Assembly: GCA_024195585.1 (NCBI GenBank)
Contig: SWBL01000052.1
Coordinates: 1 to 64,000, forward strand
From: Aureobasidium sp. EXF-3400
Lineage: Eukaryota > Ascomycota > Dothideomycetes > Dothideales > Saccotheciaceae
Reading direction: 5' to 3'
DNA: 64,000 nucleotides
The notes beneath the pieces were generated by a model, which did not search any database, was not told where the DNA came from, and worked only from the letters and a program-made list of their open reading frames with translations. The translations under genes were made by a program, and so were the position numbers. Positions 11,026-22,407 of this stretch are shown one piece after another; position 1 is the first letter of the stretch; each line of letters begins with the position of its first letter.

Positions 11026-11373
11026 GCTGGATCGGTGCAAGAATTAAGGTCTGATCTGTGTATGATTGATTGCTCGAGATGCTTGATAGATTGACTGAGG
11101 GGGACATCCAAACGTTGCGCAGCAACAAACCCGTCCCCACGAGTAAACAAACGACCCGCCAAACACCACTCACCCACGCCAACTTTTCGACTTCACAATT
11201 AAACTTTGCCAGGTTGCCTTGTCTATTCTCCAAAACACTCTTCAAACCACGTCACATCATCATGGAATAATCGTACGAAATGAAAGGCCTCCCAGCCAGA
11301 ATATTCTCATTCTCTGTCGACAGCCATTTACATCGTCATCGCAAATACAGCTCAACTTCAGCCCTCATCAGCT
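11026..11373. other. Intergenic, no gene seen
   Basis: The 5' leader and promoter of the DBF2-type kinase, plus the 3' region of the SAP-domain gene. Confidence 0.6.
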
Positions 11374-12222
11374 TCAAACTGCCACAGGTTTGGCCTGACC
11401 TCCCTGGAGATCTTCGACGATACCTTTCCACAACTGCTTCAGGATACTACTCTGCTCCGCAATGGGTGCTATGCTAGCTTTCTGAGTTGCGGCAGCAATC
11501 TTCTCCGCCATGCCGTGGAAGTCAATCGTCATGGCGTTGTTATCAGAAACCTCGGAAAAGTTGCTTATGATCTTGTCAGCCGCCATGCTGTTGATCTCTG
11601 CTTTCATAACCATCTGTGAATTGTGTCAGTTAAGCTTTGCGTGTCAAAAGTTGCAAGTCTACATACGCTGTCGGCAGCCTCAGGACTGTGAGCACCAGTA
11701 CGTGCAGGACTGAAGTTGTTAGGAAGCAGAGGCACGCGAAGAGCAGAGACCTGAGCGTTGTCAGGGTCAAAGTCAGGGAAGTAGGCAAAGTCGATGGTAG
11801 AGCTGTCGTTGACGGCTTTGAGTGTACGGCTGGTGTTGAAGTGACGGACCGTCTTGGTCTCGTCCTTCTGCTCAGCACTGGGACGCTTAGTGGCATTGAC
11901 TGCAGTAGTGAAAGCACGAGAGTGAGTCAAGTCATCTGCGGACAGACGGCCCATGAGCTGCAAACTTATTAGTATTGTGAAGCATGATATCACTGAACCT
12001 GGTGGAGCTTACATCGTGCATAGAGCCGGAGAAGTCCAGCTTACGTCTCTTGCACTCGGCTCTGAGGCCTGCAATGTCACGAGGAAGGTTCGAAGCAGGA
12101 CGCTCAGAGGTGAGCAATGGCGAAGGGAAAGTAGCAGGGCCAGTCATGTGAAGCTGGCGACGGCTGCCACCATGTGCCAGACGTCTCAAGGCAATGAATT
12201 GGTAAGCTCTAGGTGCAGACAT
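11374..12222 (-). CDS. SAP-domain protein, probably mitochondrial (AIM34-like)
   Basis: Exons 12013-12222, 11667-11957 and 11374-11613 give 246 aa; all junctions are phase 0 and the introns are 55 and 53 nt. The N-terminal 30 residues are basic with few acidic residues, as expected for a mitochondrial presequence. A SAP-like helix-loop-helix spans about residues 47-82 (pattern LPRDIAGLRAECKRRKLDF, then SG.MHDLMGRL) and is interrupted exactly by intron 1. SAP motifs usually bind nucleic acid; the yeast mitochondrial protein Aim34 has this architecture. The C-terminal 80 residues form a separate helical region. The function is not established; the AIM34 link is inference from the architecture. 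Confidence 0.7.
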
Positions 12223-13817
12223 GTTGACGGTCGTAGGGAAATGTGGATTGTAGGGGATGTCGTTTGTTCTGGTGCGAGAGGTGTATGAGAAGCTACTAGG
12301 TAGACAAAGAATCGAGGTTGGAGTGAAGAGAAAGAGAGATGGAGGGGGAAGTCACACAAGAAAAAGGCGCCCGGGGGTGGTACAATTATGGGCTCTTGCA
12401 TCAAGGCAAGCACGAACGACCGAATCGTGCGACATTCTACCTCCACACCGCTGGCCTCACCAGCATCAACGAGCTGTATCTGCGAATAGCATGGTAGAGA
12501 AATGGTCAGCCCCAGATAAGCCTCAACACTCGGATCTGCATGGCACAAATTAGGCTTTGATAGTCAAGCCCCCTGTTCCTCCGAAATCCATGCCGACTTG
12601 GAATGTTGTGATCTCAACACTGATAGACATTCTGGAGGCAGCCAACGTCGTAGCCATGAGCAATCGTCTCAGTACAGACAAGCCCTCTTCTCCTTTATCA
12701 TTTCTTTGCGAAACTTGCATCTTATCACTCCCAATTCCTGGGAAACTCACCACGAGCTCCACGCGAGCTCCATGACCATCAAGGGTCTCCATACTGAAGC
12801 CCTACTCCGGCTTTCCGCGGGTTAGCGTGCATAGACCGTTCTCTCCGCATAATCCTTATCACTGCTGATCTCCCTCCTGAACATCAGACCATCTGGCCTG
12901 GTCAGTGGTACCAAATTACCCGACCTCTGCTCATCCCATTTCTCTACTAAGATTGAACATCGTCTTACAATTCAACAGGCTCAATCTCTTCTCTGGCCAT
13001 AGCTCTACCAACAGGCCAATTCAACATTTGCCAACCCACCGGCCTTGTTATTATTCGGACTTCTCTCTGATCCCGAATTACCAATTCCCAGCGGCTCTCC
13101 GCGCAACCACCGGAGCCCTGGGACATCAATGAAGCACAGCAACGTTCTATGAGTCTCAACAATCGGCATCGGAAACGTATGTCTGTTATCTCTGACGCAA
13201 TCATAGCTGTGTCTTCGTATCATCTCTGCGGTCATCGTGCCCTCAACAATCGAAGAATCAATTGCATTCCTCGTCTGATCTTCAAGGTGGGCGGAGCTGT
13301 TATCAGTCACAGTCATGATACAAAAAGCTTCCCTCTCCCTTTTCGAATATTAAACCGATACGGCCTTATCTTCTAGAAAACCATATTGATGAACACGTCT
13401 CCTTCCTTACAAGAATGCTGATCGTGTCTCTCTCTCTTATCAGTTTGGTTCACTCGCATTGCTCTTACTCTCCTCTGAGAGCTCGAGTAAAGTGTCATCT
13501 ATTTCAGCCTCCTCGACATGCTCAGTGCTCTATCGTGGACACGACATTCAATCACAATCATTTGGTGAGTGTGTACGAAAAAAGGGGTATATGATTATTG
13601 GTCTGTTTCGACTGTATGTACCCTCCGTGTTCTTGATAGTCATAGATATCGTGTGCTTCGTTATTTGAAAGATGGGACAAGAATAGAAAACAAAACAAAA
13701 TGAACATCTCGTTGAGAAACGTGTCCCAAGAGCCACGCGTAATGCCATTTGAAAGACATAGAAAGAGGAATGAAACTCATGGTGAGCATGTGACAAGAGG
13801 TAAAGGGAAGACTGGGA
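12223..13817. other. 1.6-kb intergenic stretch, no gene supported
   Basis: It holds the upstream region of the SAP-domain gene and the 3' region of the TRP/FLC-like gene. Frames of 80-120 codons exist on both strands (for example 12550-12792 minus and 13005-13316 minus) but overlap one another and show no domain or splice support. Confidence 0.5.
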
Positions 13818-16800
13818 TCAGATGTAGGGGTCTTCGTCACGCTCTACTGCGGGCGTGAGAGGTCCTCTATTGTCTCGCGCCGGCATCTCAAGCGTTGTTG
13901 ACCTTGTGTGGAACGAGTTTCTCTCTGCTGTTGTAGGTGTGTTGCTGCGGCTTCCACTGAACGTGCCTGAGCGTGGTCTAATAATCGGCGTAGGTACGTC
14001 TGCAATGACGTTCATCGAGCTGCGATCTCCGCCAATCTGCAGTTCGTCTAGGTTGGGCATTGGAGGAGGCGTTGAGGTCGGCATGGTCACCGATCGCCTC
14101 TTAGGTGTGCGAGAACCAGATCTTGTTGGCGTAGCCATTGCAGTGTCGTCTTCTGGCACGTTCCTGCTCATGTCGATTGGCGTTCCCGAACGATCGTCTC
14201 TGGTTTCCGAGAAGTCTCGCGAAGTCCAGCTAGGTCGATGCAGACGGGCTCCACGAGGTAGATTCGAGTAACTCCCGCTTGTACTCCTATAGCTCACTCC
14301 ACTAGCCGCGCGACCACGTCGAACAGGGGTCTGAGATGACTCTCCGTCCATGCCTGGCGTTTGCGACCTCATGGGCAGAGCGGCATATGATGCATGCGGT
14401 GTCGAATCGGGTTCAAAATCCTCCTCCTGGTGGAGCATTGCCATTTCAGCGACGAAGTCCGGATCCTCATCTTCGATCTTAGCCACACGGCGAACTTGTG
14501 AAACAGAGAAGTATGGTCCTTTGGGTACTTCAGGGATGATCTCGACTGGGTCAGGCTTAGGCGGTCGTGGGACATCGGGAGCAGTGCGGTCAAGGTGCTT
14601 GAAGTACTTCTCGCGGACTCCTGCCAGTCTCTTTGGTCGGAAATCTTCGCGGTTCCGTGTGACAGACATGTAGGATGAAACAGCCCCGACGAGAATCGCT
14701 ATCATCGTGACAATGACCAGAACTCCTTGGATCACTATGATAACAATGCCGATGACGGTGGTAGTGATACGCTCGAGATTGAATGCGACGTTGAAGGCAG
14801 AAGACAAAGCCACGGTTGTGACTTTGCTGAAACCGAGCAGATACACGACGAGCATATTGAGACGTTGACCCTCGAAAGGTCTAGCCCAGATCGTAAAGGC
14901 AAAGAACAGGAATTCAACGACCAACAGACCGAAGACTTGTGTCATAGGTTGGCCCGAAGCACCGGCATAGAAACAAGCACGAATGAACTCGTAGAAAGTC
15001 CATACGGCAAAGAACCACCACCGTGTGCGACGGAAGCGAGCGGCGAGCCATCCAAATTTCTTGACGTACTCTTCATCATCGTGTATGGAGGCGTGATCTT
15101 CCTCCAAATGCGCTGACTGCCGACGGAATGAGTACATTGTGATGGGTTTCTTGATGCCTAGCTTTGCAAGGAACTTGGGCGGCTGCCTTCCTTCAATTTG
15201 TTCGGCAGAGGACTCGGATTTATGAGTAGCACCTTGGGATGCCAGACCGACGTAGATGGCATAAGCGACGCATGCAGGTATACCGACGAAGAACAAGATG
15301 AAGATAATAGCTGCGACAGCTTTGACTCCACCAGAGCTCTGGTATGAGAACTGAAACATGGTCAAGAACATCATCATGAAGAACGCGATGAACAAAGTTC
15401 GCAAAGCGACTATGGCGGTGTACCCAATCCAGTGTTTGCGGAAGAAAGTCAAACGCTCCTTGTTCATGACTTTGATGGCGACGAAAGCTTCGAGGATCCA
15501 CTTGAAAGCGATGACACTGGCGACAAGGATGACGAGAAGAATAAGAAGCCAGAGGAATCCAGTCATGAAAGCATTGGAGATGCGAATGTTCTCCTGGGCA
15601 AGGGTACCGGCAAAGCCAGAGTAGTTGCCTGGCAGAGGTAGACCTGCTTGTACGGGCTGTCCATACCATGTGAATCCAGTAGTCTTGTTGACAAGGTCGC
15701 GTTTGAAGAGCTGATCTTCGAAGGTGCGCGAAACAACGTCGCGTCCGAGTTCGATGGAGTGATCGCGTTGGTAAATGTCCCAAGCGACATCTCTCTTCAA
15801 AGACAAACCTCTTCTGTAGATCGATGAAATGTCGAAGCCACCTCCGACATTGTCTTGGTCGGTTCCGGAGCCGGCAGCACCGACGTGCAGAGTATTGCCA
15901 AGATTGTTACCTATGAGTTTGTTGATGGAACGTTGCATCGAGCTGGAGTAGATCATGCCTGCTGACCAGGCAAAATTACTCCACCAAGCAACAAGTACAC
16001 TAGGCCAGTTCACAGAGAGAGCTCCAGTAAAGTAGACATGCTGGAAGACAGAGAACACGACCAAGACAGAGAGCGAGTGGGCGTAGTGCTTGCGCATAAC
16101 AGGCACGCTGTCACCGTAAACGGCAGTCGCAAACGAAGCAAGTAATGCGATGAGGGCGAAGACTCCAAGTACAGTTCCGACGGATTGAGGCTGTGAGAAT
16201 GTGGCACCATTGGTTACGACAGCTGAGTAACAGCCAATCTCGGCTTGAGTCGAGTTTGCAAAGATACGAAGGATGGCTTCGCCTTCGAAATCCGGGATCC
16301 CGAGCGCGATCGGCGGGATAGCAGCAACATCAGATTGTGCAACTGGAATGATACCATTGGCTTCGATAGGTATACTTGCATTAAGCGGGCACAAACTTGT
16401 ACTTGTTAGCGACAGACGAGCTCGATGAGCAAGAAATAGAACATACCTAGCAATGTTTGCGCTGCACGGATCAAAGGTCAGATCGAAACGACCTTCACCG
16501 TATGCATAGACACCAATGTACACTTGCTGATATTAGCTGAGTTCATGTATAGGGGTGAGAGAGTTATAACTCACTCATCAAGCTTTCATTTGCAATAGCC
16601 GTATTACCCGCTAAATGAAAGAGCACGGTCATATTGTCTTTGTAATAAGCAGCATCGAAGCGAGTGACATTGACAGCGCTGGAGCCCTTGCAATCTCCAA
16701 ATCGACCGGTATACAGAGATGGTTTCCTGTCGTCTGAACGTGGGGTAAGCGAATGGTCCAGAGGATTATAATTTTTCTACTGACCTGCCAAGTAGACGGT

Positions 16801-16911
16801 CTGACCAGCGGAATTCGTGCTCGTCACATAGCGTGTGTCACTGGCAGCTATAGCTGGCTGTATAGCGGCCAGTAGTGTGATGGCCAAAGCCAGGAGTCGC
16901 GAGGCGACCAT
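13818..16911 (-). CDS. TRP-like/FLC-family membrane protein
   Basis: Exons 16785-16911, 16575-16733, 16447-16522 and 13818-16395 give 979 aa. A signal peptide (1-22, ending AIA) leads into an ML-like luminal domain with paired cysteines, containing PIEANGIIPV and IPPIALGIPDFEG. About nine membrane segments of the TRP module follow. The last ~300 residues form a cytosolic tail rich in Ser, Pro and Arg with many SP/TP sites. This is the fungal FLC/Pkd2-like family: endoplasmic-reticulum or plasma-membrane proteins linked to calcium signalling, wall integrity and, in yeast Flc1-3, FAD transport. Intron 2 must use the AAG of a CAGCAAG acceptor pair to keep frame. Intron 3 (16396-16446) is 51 nt and stop-free, so its retention would add 17 residues. 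Confidence 0.88.
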
Positions 16912-17949
16912 AGCGAAGTTGTAAAAGTTGAGGTACTGAAGTCGCGAATGTCGAGGACAGGCCTGAGATAAGGGTTTCGGGCAGCGATCAAACGGTCGTA
17001 TAATCAGCCGCAGTGAAAGTGAAGATAGAGGACGATAGAAACGGTCGGCCTTCAAGACGGCAGCAAAGCAGCGGTGTCGTGTTGAGCCGTGTGGCTACAG
17101 TCCTGACAGCGAAGGTGGCTGGTGTAGACAAGCGTGTTCGATACGGGGAGGCTGTAAGTAGCTCGGTGGAGACTCAAGTCATTCTCCGGATGCTTCTGAA
17201 GCCAAAGGGCGACGTACGGGACGAGAGAAAGCGGGAGGTGGGCGGAAGAGTAGTTGTATATGAGCAAGACGAAGAAGAAGATGATGATGCAGCCAAGTTG
17301 CTTGGTCAAAGACAAAGCAGGACGCAAAATAGTGTGATATGTCGAGGAATGCTCACCCGCTAAAGCCGGAGCTTGTCAAGATCGCTTTGCTCGTAGCGCC
17401 CGCCTTGATCCCTGTCTGTCTGTACTCAAATCGTTCACGGATCTCCGAATATCCCGTGCGTTATGATCTGCTGGCGAGATTCACTCGTTCTTGACCTGAC
17501 GCGTCCTCTCGAAGTTTTGCTTGCCGCTGAGCTGCTCTTCTTGTCGTGCCAATGCTGTTCTTGCCATGAATACCCTATTTACACAACTACCAGCCATCCC
17601 GAGGAAGCCGCGAACCTAACACTCGCGATCATCCAATCGATTTGGGCTTGTCAAAACCGGGAAGTTGCAACTGCCACTGGCACAAACCTTGGCGGAAAGT
17701 CTGATGAATCGACATGATCTGCCTCTTTGAGAGCGGGCAGAGCGGGAGACTCTAAGCCACCCCGCTCGCGGAGGCTGACAGCTCAGAGATGACATCAACG
17801 AACGTTGGGCGAACAGCTACCTCGATTCAAGTTTCTAGCTCAACTCTTGCTTCTTGTTTCTCTACTACATACTCTCACACAACCAAGACCAAGAAACAAA
17901 CAACTCTTGCACCCAATCACAACTTCATACCACATACCAACTAGCCATC
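16912..17949. other. Divergent promoter region, no gene seen
   Basis: One kilobase between the divergent FLC-like gene and the 80-aa protein gene. Frames up to 116 codons are present but overlap on opposite strands and show no protein features. Confidence 0.55.
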
Positions 17950-18301
17950 ATGCCTCACCACGACAAGGAAGAGAACACCACCGGCAGTGAGTCCTGCTAG
18001 TCCATACGTATCCGCTTCCTTTGTTGACACTGTCCTCCAGACCTCACCGACATGGTTGCAAAGGAGTCGTCTGACTCAAACGCATCTACCCACCCCATGC
18101 ACGATGTCGAGAACAGCGCCACCAGCGGCGGCAAGGCCACTGCCCAGGACCACAGTGCTAACCCTGTAAGCTATTATCCTCTCACGCCTCCCTTCGAGCG
18201 CAACTGACCACTTCAAACAGGGCCCCGTCATGGCCGAGGGTCTCGGCGAGCCTGCCAGCAAGGACGAGCTCAAGAAGAGAGCTGCTGAGCTCAACAAGTA
18301 A
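17950..18301 (+). CDS. Small hydrophilic protein, 80 aa
   Basis: Exons 17950-17986, 18041-18165 and 18221-18301 give 80 aa; every junction has canonical GT/AG and the frame is kept throughout. The protein is very hydrophilic, rich in Asp, Ser, His, Lys and Ala, with no signal peptide or membrane segment. It ends in a Lys/Glu-rich helical tail (DELKKRAAELNK) preceded by a GPVMAEGLGEP turn. Such tails occur in small conserved fungal proteins of unknown, sometimes stress-related, function; I do not assign a name. Two introns in so short a gene and the clean phases argue that it is real. It is too short and too fragmented to appear as an open frame. Confidence 0.65.
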
Positions 18302-18438
18302 CGGACTCAATTACGACGATACGAGCATGCCCATACCCTAGCATACCATAGCACATCAAGAGATGAATCAAATTATATATCATGACATTGATGATCGTCA
18401 GAGTGCATGTGAATGGTACATGATCAAGGTACATGTGT

Positions 18439-19286
18439 CTACGGTGGCACCTCATCGCCCTTCCAGTCCCAACACTTGCCTCTATCCTCAAGAGTTCTAC
18501 CCACGACGACCTCGTATAGCTTCTCGGATGAGAACTCGGGACTGAACAGCTTTCCTTCTTTGACACCGCCCCAGAACTCCTTGCTGAAGCTTGTCTTGAC
18601 GGTGCCTGGATGCAGACTTATAGCTATGGCCTTCTCGCCAGAGGCAGTCCGTAGGTGATTGTCAAAGGTTTTTGTGACTTGGTTGACAGCAGCCTTGGAG
18701 GCACGATACGAGTACCATCCACCCAGCTGGTTGTCGGTGATGCTGCCCACACGAGCGGACATGGTAGCCCAAACAGCCGTTTTGGGCAAAGAATCATCTT
18801 GGGCAAGTTGAGTCGACTTCCGCGGCAAGAAAGGACCAAAGTGTTTAAGCATCATCATGGGACCCAGCGTGTTGGTTCGGAAAGTCAGAAGAGCATCATC
18901 ATGATCAATCTGTTGAGGGGACTTTTCAGGAAACAAGATGCCGGGAATAGCATAGCCTATATGCAAGTAATTGTCCTTCTTTGGAAACAGGTCACTGCAA
19001 GCGGAAGCTGCATCTTGGATGGAAGTTTCGTCTGTCAAGTTGGCATTAGCGTCGAGGAGCTTAACGGGCTGCCAAAACAAAAGTGCATACCAAGAACATC
19101 CAGCTTCAAGACATTGAGTCGGCTTTTGTCGACATGCTGCAGGCCATCGAGGATTTGTTCCTTGGCATTATCCAAGTCCTTTCGTGCGGTGGTTACGATT
19201 GGCAACTTCGTATTCTGGAGCAAATGGCGAGCGAGATGAAGGCCAATGCCGCGGGATGCCGGACTAACTAGTGCCCAGGGCTGCAT
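18439..19286 (-). CDS. Short-chain dehydrogenase/reductase
   Basis: Exons 19091-19286 and 18439-19031 give 262 aa. The start at 19286 places the Rossmann glycine motif (SPASRGIG) at residues 8-15, as usual in classical SDRs. The catalytic serine region (TMSARVGSI) and the YSYRASK motif (Tyr-x3-Lys) are present. A C-terminal segment with HPGTVKTSFS follows. The layout resembles the C-factor/sniffer-like SDR subgroup of cytosolic NAD(P)H-dependent reductases; the substrate is unknown. The gene is divergent from RRP43 with a 267-bp shared promoter region. Confidence 0.85.
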
Positions 19287-19553
19287 GGCGAGGAGGTTGG
19301 AAGAAGGTAACAAGCCATGATGCGGGAGATTCGCATTTGAAGTGCCTTGGATCTTGGAAATGCCGTTAGGTTTGGACAATCTGATGAGACTTGCTTGTGG
19401 CTTGTGAATCGTGATGATCCGGGGATTTCGGTGACACAATCGTGGATTTCGGTGACACAATCGACGAGCTTTCGCGCCAAGACATAGAGGTCGATTGTTC
19501 AAGAATTTGTCTGAACCAAGTCGAAATAGCAACCCAAACACATAGTACATACA

Positions 19554-20552
19554 ATGGCGACATCAACACTACCTTCGGCGCTCTCGTTCCCGCCCGCGAC
19601 CTTCGCCAAACTATCGCCTGCTCCCTACCTCCTCGCTCACCTCAACCCTACATCATCCTCCGCCTCGCCGACACGCCCCAGTGGTCGTTCGCCGCAACAA
19701 TGCCGTGCGCCATCCGTCAACACTGGTTCCCTCACACACGCCAATGGTAGCGCCGTTGTCAGACTCGGAGACAGTGCTGTCGTCTGCGGTGTACGCGCCG
19801 AAGTCCTACGCACATCAGACGTCCCCCACCCATACCGCGGCCCCGAAGACAGCAAACGCGAAATCGAAGAGCTGGGTCTCTTGGTCCCCAACATTGAGCT
19901 CAGCACCGGCTGCTCACCAGGATTCCTCCCAGGAAACGCCCCCGGCACTCTGGCGCAATCTCTGACACAAAGACTGCTCTCGCTGCTACATTTGTCAAAG
20001 CTGGTAGACGTCGAAGATCTCAAGGTCAAATACCAACCGCCAGAGACCGAAGACGACTTACCCGACGTGCCACCTCAGTTGCAGACAAAAGCATACTGGG
20101 TCCTTTACATCGACCTGCTTGTCATCAGTCTAGACGGAAACCCATTCGACGCCGCCTGGGGCGCCATCTTGGCTGCTCTGTCCGACACAAAACTGCCCAA
20201 GGCATGGTGGGATGCCGACCGTGAAGCTGTCCTCTGCTCTGACCAGCTTTCTGACGCCAAATCACTCACACTCGGCAACATTCCCGCATCCTTGACTTTC
20301 GCCGTCTTCACCACCGCTGCACCCCAAAAGAAGCCTGAGGATGCAAAGAACTGGGTTCTGGCTGATCCTGATGGTTTCGAGGAAGATCTCTGTAATGAGA
20401 GCATCACGATTGTGGCTTCGGAAAAGTCAATCTTGAGAATTGAGAAGAGAGGCGGTGGTTTCGTGGGTAGAGAAGCTATGAGAGAGCTCGTCGCCCACAC
20501 TCAGAGCAGATTGGGAGACTGGAAGCAAGCCTTGACTCAAGAACAGAGATGA
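19554..20552 (+). CDS. RRP43: Exosome complex subunit RRP43 (RNase PH-like)
   Basis: A single exon of 332 aa. The RNase PH fold is evident: the N-terminal strand pattern with GSAVVRLGDSAVVCGVRAEV, the segment LVPNIELSTGCSPGF, and the later TKAYWVLYIDLLVISLDGNPFDAAWGAILAAL, which matches the conserved core of Rrp43/Rrp42/Rrp45. No phosphorolytic active-site set is expected, since the eukaryotic ring is catalytically inert. The protein forms part of the hexameric ring that threads RNA to Rrp44/Rrp6 in nucleus and cytoplasm. The low-complexity Ser/Pro/Arg stretch at about residues 32-58 looks like a lineage insert. Assignment to Rrp43 rather than Rrp42 is by overall pattern. Confidence 0.85.
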   Translation: MATSTLPSALSFPPATFAKLSPAPYLLAHLNPTSSSASPTRPSGRSPQQCRAPSVNTGSLTHANGSAVVRLGDSAVVCGVRAEVLRTSDVPHPYRGPEDSKREIEELGLLVPNIELSTGCSPGFLPGNAPGTLAQSLTQRLLSLLHLSKLVDVEDLKVKYQPPETEDDLPDVPPQLQTKAYWVLYIDLLVISLDGNPFDAAWGAILAALSDTKLPKAWWDADREAVLCSDQLSDAKSLTLGNIPASLTFAVFTTAAPQKKPEDAKNWVLADPDGFEEDLCNESITIVASEKSILRIEKRGGGFVGREAMRELVAHTQSRLGDWKQALTQEQR

Positions 20553-20934
20553 GAATGATAAGTCTACGCAAGAGACACAACACAATATGCGGACACAGCT
20601 CGAGCTGTATGGATTCAGCCTACCACCTCTAAGTTGCCAGGCCTCAGGACGTCATGTTCCAAGTCCCTGAGGAACACGAGCGAGACCGCATGGCTCACCA
20701 GAGAGCTACAGATGAAGGAATGGGGTCAACACTAGCGACGGGCTAGAATGTCCTGTACAGGCATATGGAAGAGGTCACGGGAGTGGAAGAGGTGGTGAGT
20801 TCATAAAGGTTCATTTCGAAGGGTGTAGGTATCATAGTAACGCAGAAAGAGCAACATCAGAGCGAGCAATAGCCCGACTCTTCACGTCTCGAAAGGAGAC
20901 AACGCCAATTTTATGCATTTCTCTATTCCCCATT
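20553..20934. other. Convergent 3' region, no gene seen
   Basis: Tail-to-tail spacer between RRP43 and the X325-like gene, probably only 3' untranslated sequence. Confidence 0.6.
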
Positions 20935-21676
20935 TTACAGAGCGGCCATACCAGCCAACACACCCATGGCACCGAGTGCGAAACCGGCGAAGGTGGCCTG
21001 AGCAGCGGCGCCAGTAGAAGTCTTGGAGCCGGTGGCAGCAGAAGCAGCGGAGGCAGAGCCCGAAGAGGCAGCACTGGTCGAGGCATCGGAGGTAGACTGG
21101 TTGGCGTTTCCAGCGTTGGTCAGAGCCGAGGCGGTGACACCAGTGCTGTTCTGGCAGTCCGCGCTGTATTCGGCAGAAGACAGCTGAGTCGAGGTGAATG
21201 TGATGTCGGCGCACTTGAAGCATTGTCAGTCATAAGCCTTATAGCCAGATCCTTGAAGGATAACTCACGTTGTAGAGACCGCCGTTGGGATCACCGTTGG
21301 TAACAACCTGAATGGTAGCATTCATGCCAGCGGTAATGTTCAAGCCGGCGGGGAATTGCAGAGCACCAGCACCGATACAGAAGTTCTGGGGTCCCTGCTC
21401 CTGGAAGGTAGGCAACAGAGTGATGTTGAAGTTGCTGCCAGGGTCGTTTCCAAGAGCCATCAGAACCTGGACCTTGGCGGAGGTGTGGCCCATAAGAAGT
21501 TGGATGGGAGCACCGGTGATGGGGAACTCGGTACGGTTCGAGCTGACGGTGTTCTGTCCACCGCAGGGGAATGTGCCCAGGATGTCCTCATCGAAACCGC
21601 GTGCAGCAGGGTAGACGAGCTTGAAGTGGGCAGAGACAAGAGGCAGCAGGGCGCCGAGGAGCAATTGGACCTTCAT
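20935..21676 (-). CDS. X325/BIM1-like GPI-anchored copper-binding protein
   Basis: Exons 21269-21676 and 20935-21213 give 228 aa. The signal peptide (1-16, ending VSA) is cut so that the mature protein begins with His (HFKLVYPAARGF). This N-terminal His is the copper-brace residue shared with lytic polysaccharide monooxygenases. FPCGG, a second His in LLMGHTSA and an Asp in CADITF complete the expected X325 copper set, and four Cys can form two disulfides. After about residue 165 the chain becomes Ser/Ala/Thr-rich and ends in a hydrophobic tail, a GPI-anchor signal. X325 proteins bind copper but lack polysaccharide cleavage; Cryptococcus Bim1 helps Ctr1 take up copper. The gene lies next to a Ctr gene here, which supports a copper-acquisition role. 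Confidence 0.88.
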
Positions 21677-21828
21677 CTTGAGTGGTGGGTAGTGTGTGTA
21701 ATGTGTGTAATGTGTAGGAGCTTGTGAGACGCGCAAAGAAAGATGGAAGATGGCACAAGGAAAGAAAGTGATTGCAAGTGAGTTTGTTTTGGTTGGTGGG
21801 ACGTTGCAGGGAAACAGGTCACACCGAG

Positions 21829-21834
21829 TTTATA
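21829..21834 (-). promoter_or_regulatory. TATA box, X325-like gene
   Basis: TATAAA on the minus strand, about 155 bases upstream of the ATG at 21676. Confidence 0.35.
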
Positions 21835-21960
21835 GCTCCGCACCTTCCTACCTGGCGGTTATTCGTATACGCAAGATCGAATGATCCCCTTTCTCCTTTG
21901 CCGTGGACCCGAAACGCATTCCACTCGCGAGATACCCTCATGGCGGGCGAGGCGCGAGTT

Positions 21961-21967
21961 TGAGCAA
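21961..21967 (-). promoter_or_regulatory. TTGCTCA, candidate copper-factor site
   Basis: TTGCTCA on the minus strand, about 285 bases upstream of the X325-like ATG. It matches seven of eight bases of the yeast Mac1 site TTTGCTCA. A heptamer match is weak evidence on its own; similar cores near the Ctr gene add some support. Confidence 0.25.
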
Positions 21968-22407
21968 GTTAAATAGGTCTAGCCTCACGGGGCGTCGTGG
22001 GATTTGGATGCACGGATGGCCAACGGCATGCATACGGTTAGTACAACCCTGATCTTACATATAGTCCTATATTTCGCCTGCCAAATGGCCCTGTCAGCTT
22101 GCAAGAAATAAACTCAAGTCCGTAGTTCGTGAGTAGACTATTGACGTTTACAGTAAGATGTACGAGATCTGGTTTGGACAATATACATGATCCTTCCGAG
22201 CTCTCGACATGCAAAGCATGATGCGGCGTGTTCGCGAGCTGAGCTTTTTTTCACGGTTCACCATACACGTGAATTCAATAGAGAATTTTAGTGATGCACA
22301 AGGCAATAAAAACGAGGCGAGGTGATTGCGAAGCTTGATCGTATACACATGATTGAGATAGTATGACTCTATAGACTTTTGGTCATTCATCATCATAAAA
22401 GGGATCG

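Larger units (their letters stand above)
21677..22407. other. Promoter of X325-like gene and 3' region of Ctr gene
   Basis: Contains a TATA element and a TGAGCAA motif. A tandem (GTGTGTAAT)2-like stretch lies at about 21690-21715. No coding feature is supported. Confidence 0.6.

Noticed and set aside
12550..12792. 80-codon minus-strand frame with ATG in a 1.6-kb gap
   Set aside because: The composition is acceptable, but there is no recognisable family, no splice extension, and an overlapping plus-strand frame of equal length.
13005..13316. 103-codon minus-strand frame
   Set aside because: No domain; it overlaps competing frames and lies in the likely 3'/promoter spacer.
17013..17363. 116-codon plus-strand frame upstream of the FLC-like gene
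   Set aside because: It overlaps the 5' leader of the divergent gene and an antisense frame, and has no protein-like features.
21690..21715. Short GTGTGTAAT tandem
   Set aside because: Only two to three imperfect copies in a leader; not a meaningful repeat array.
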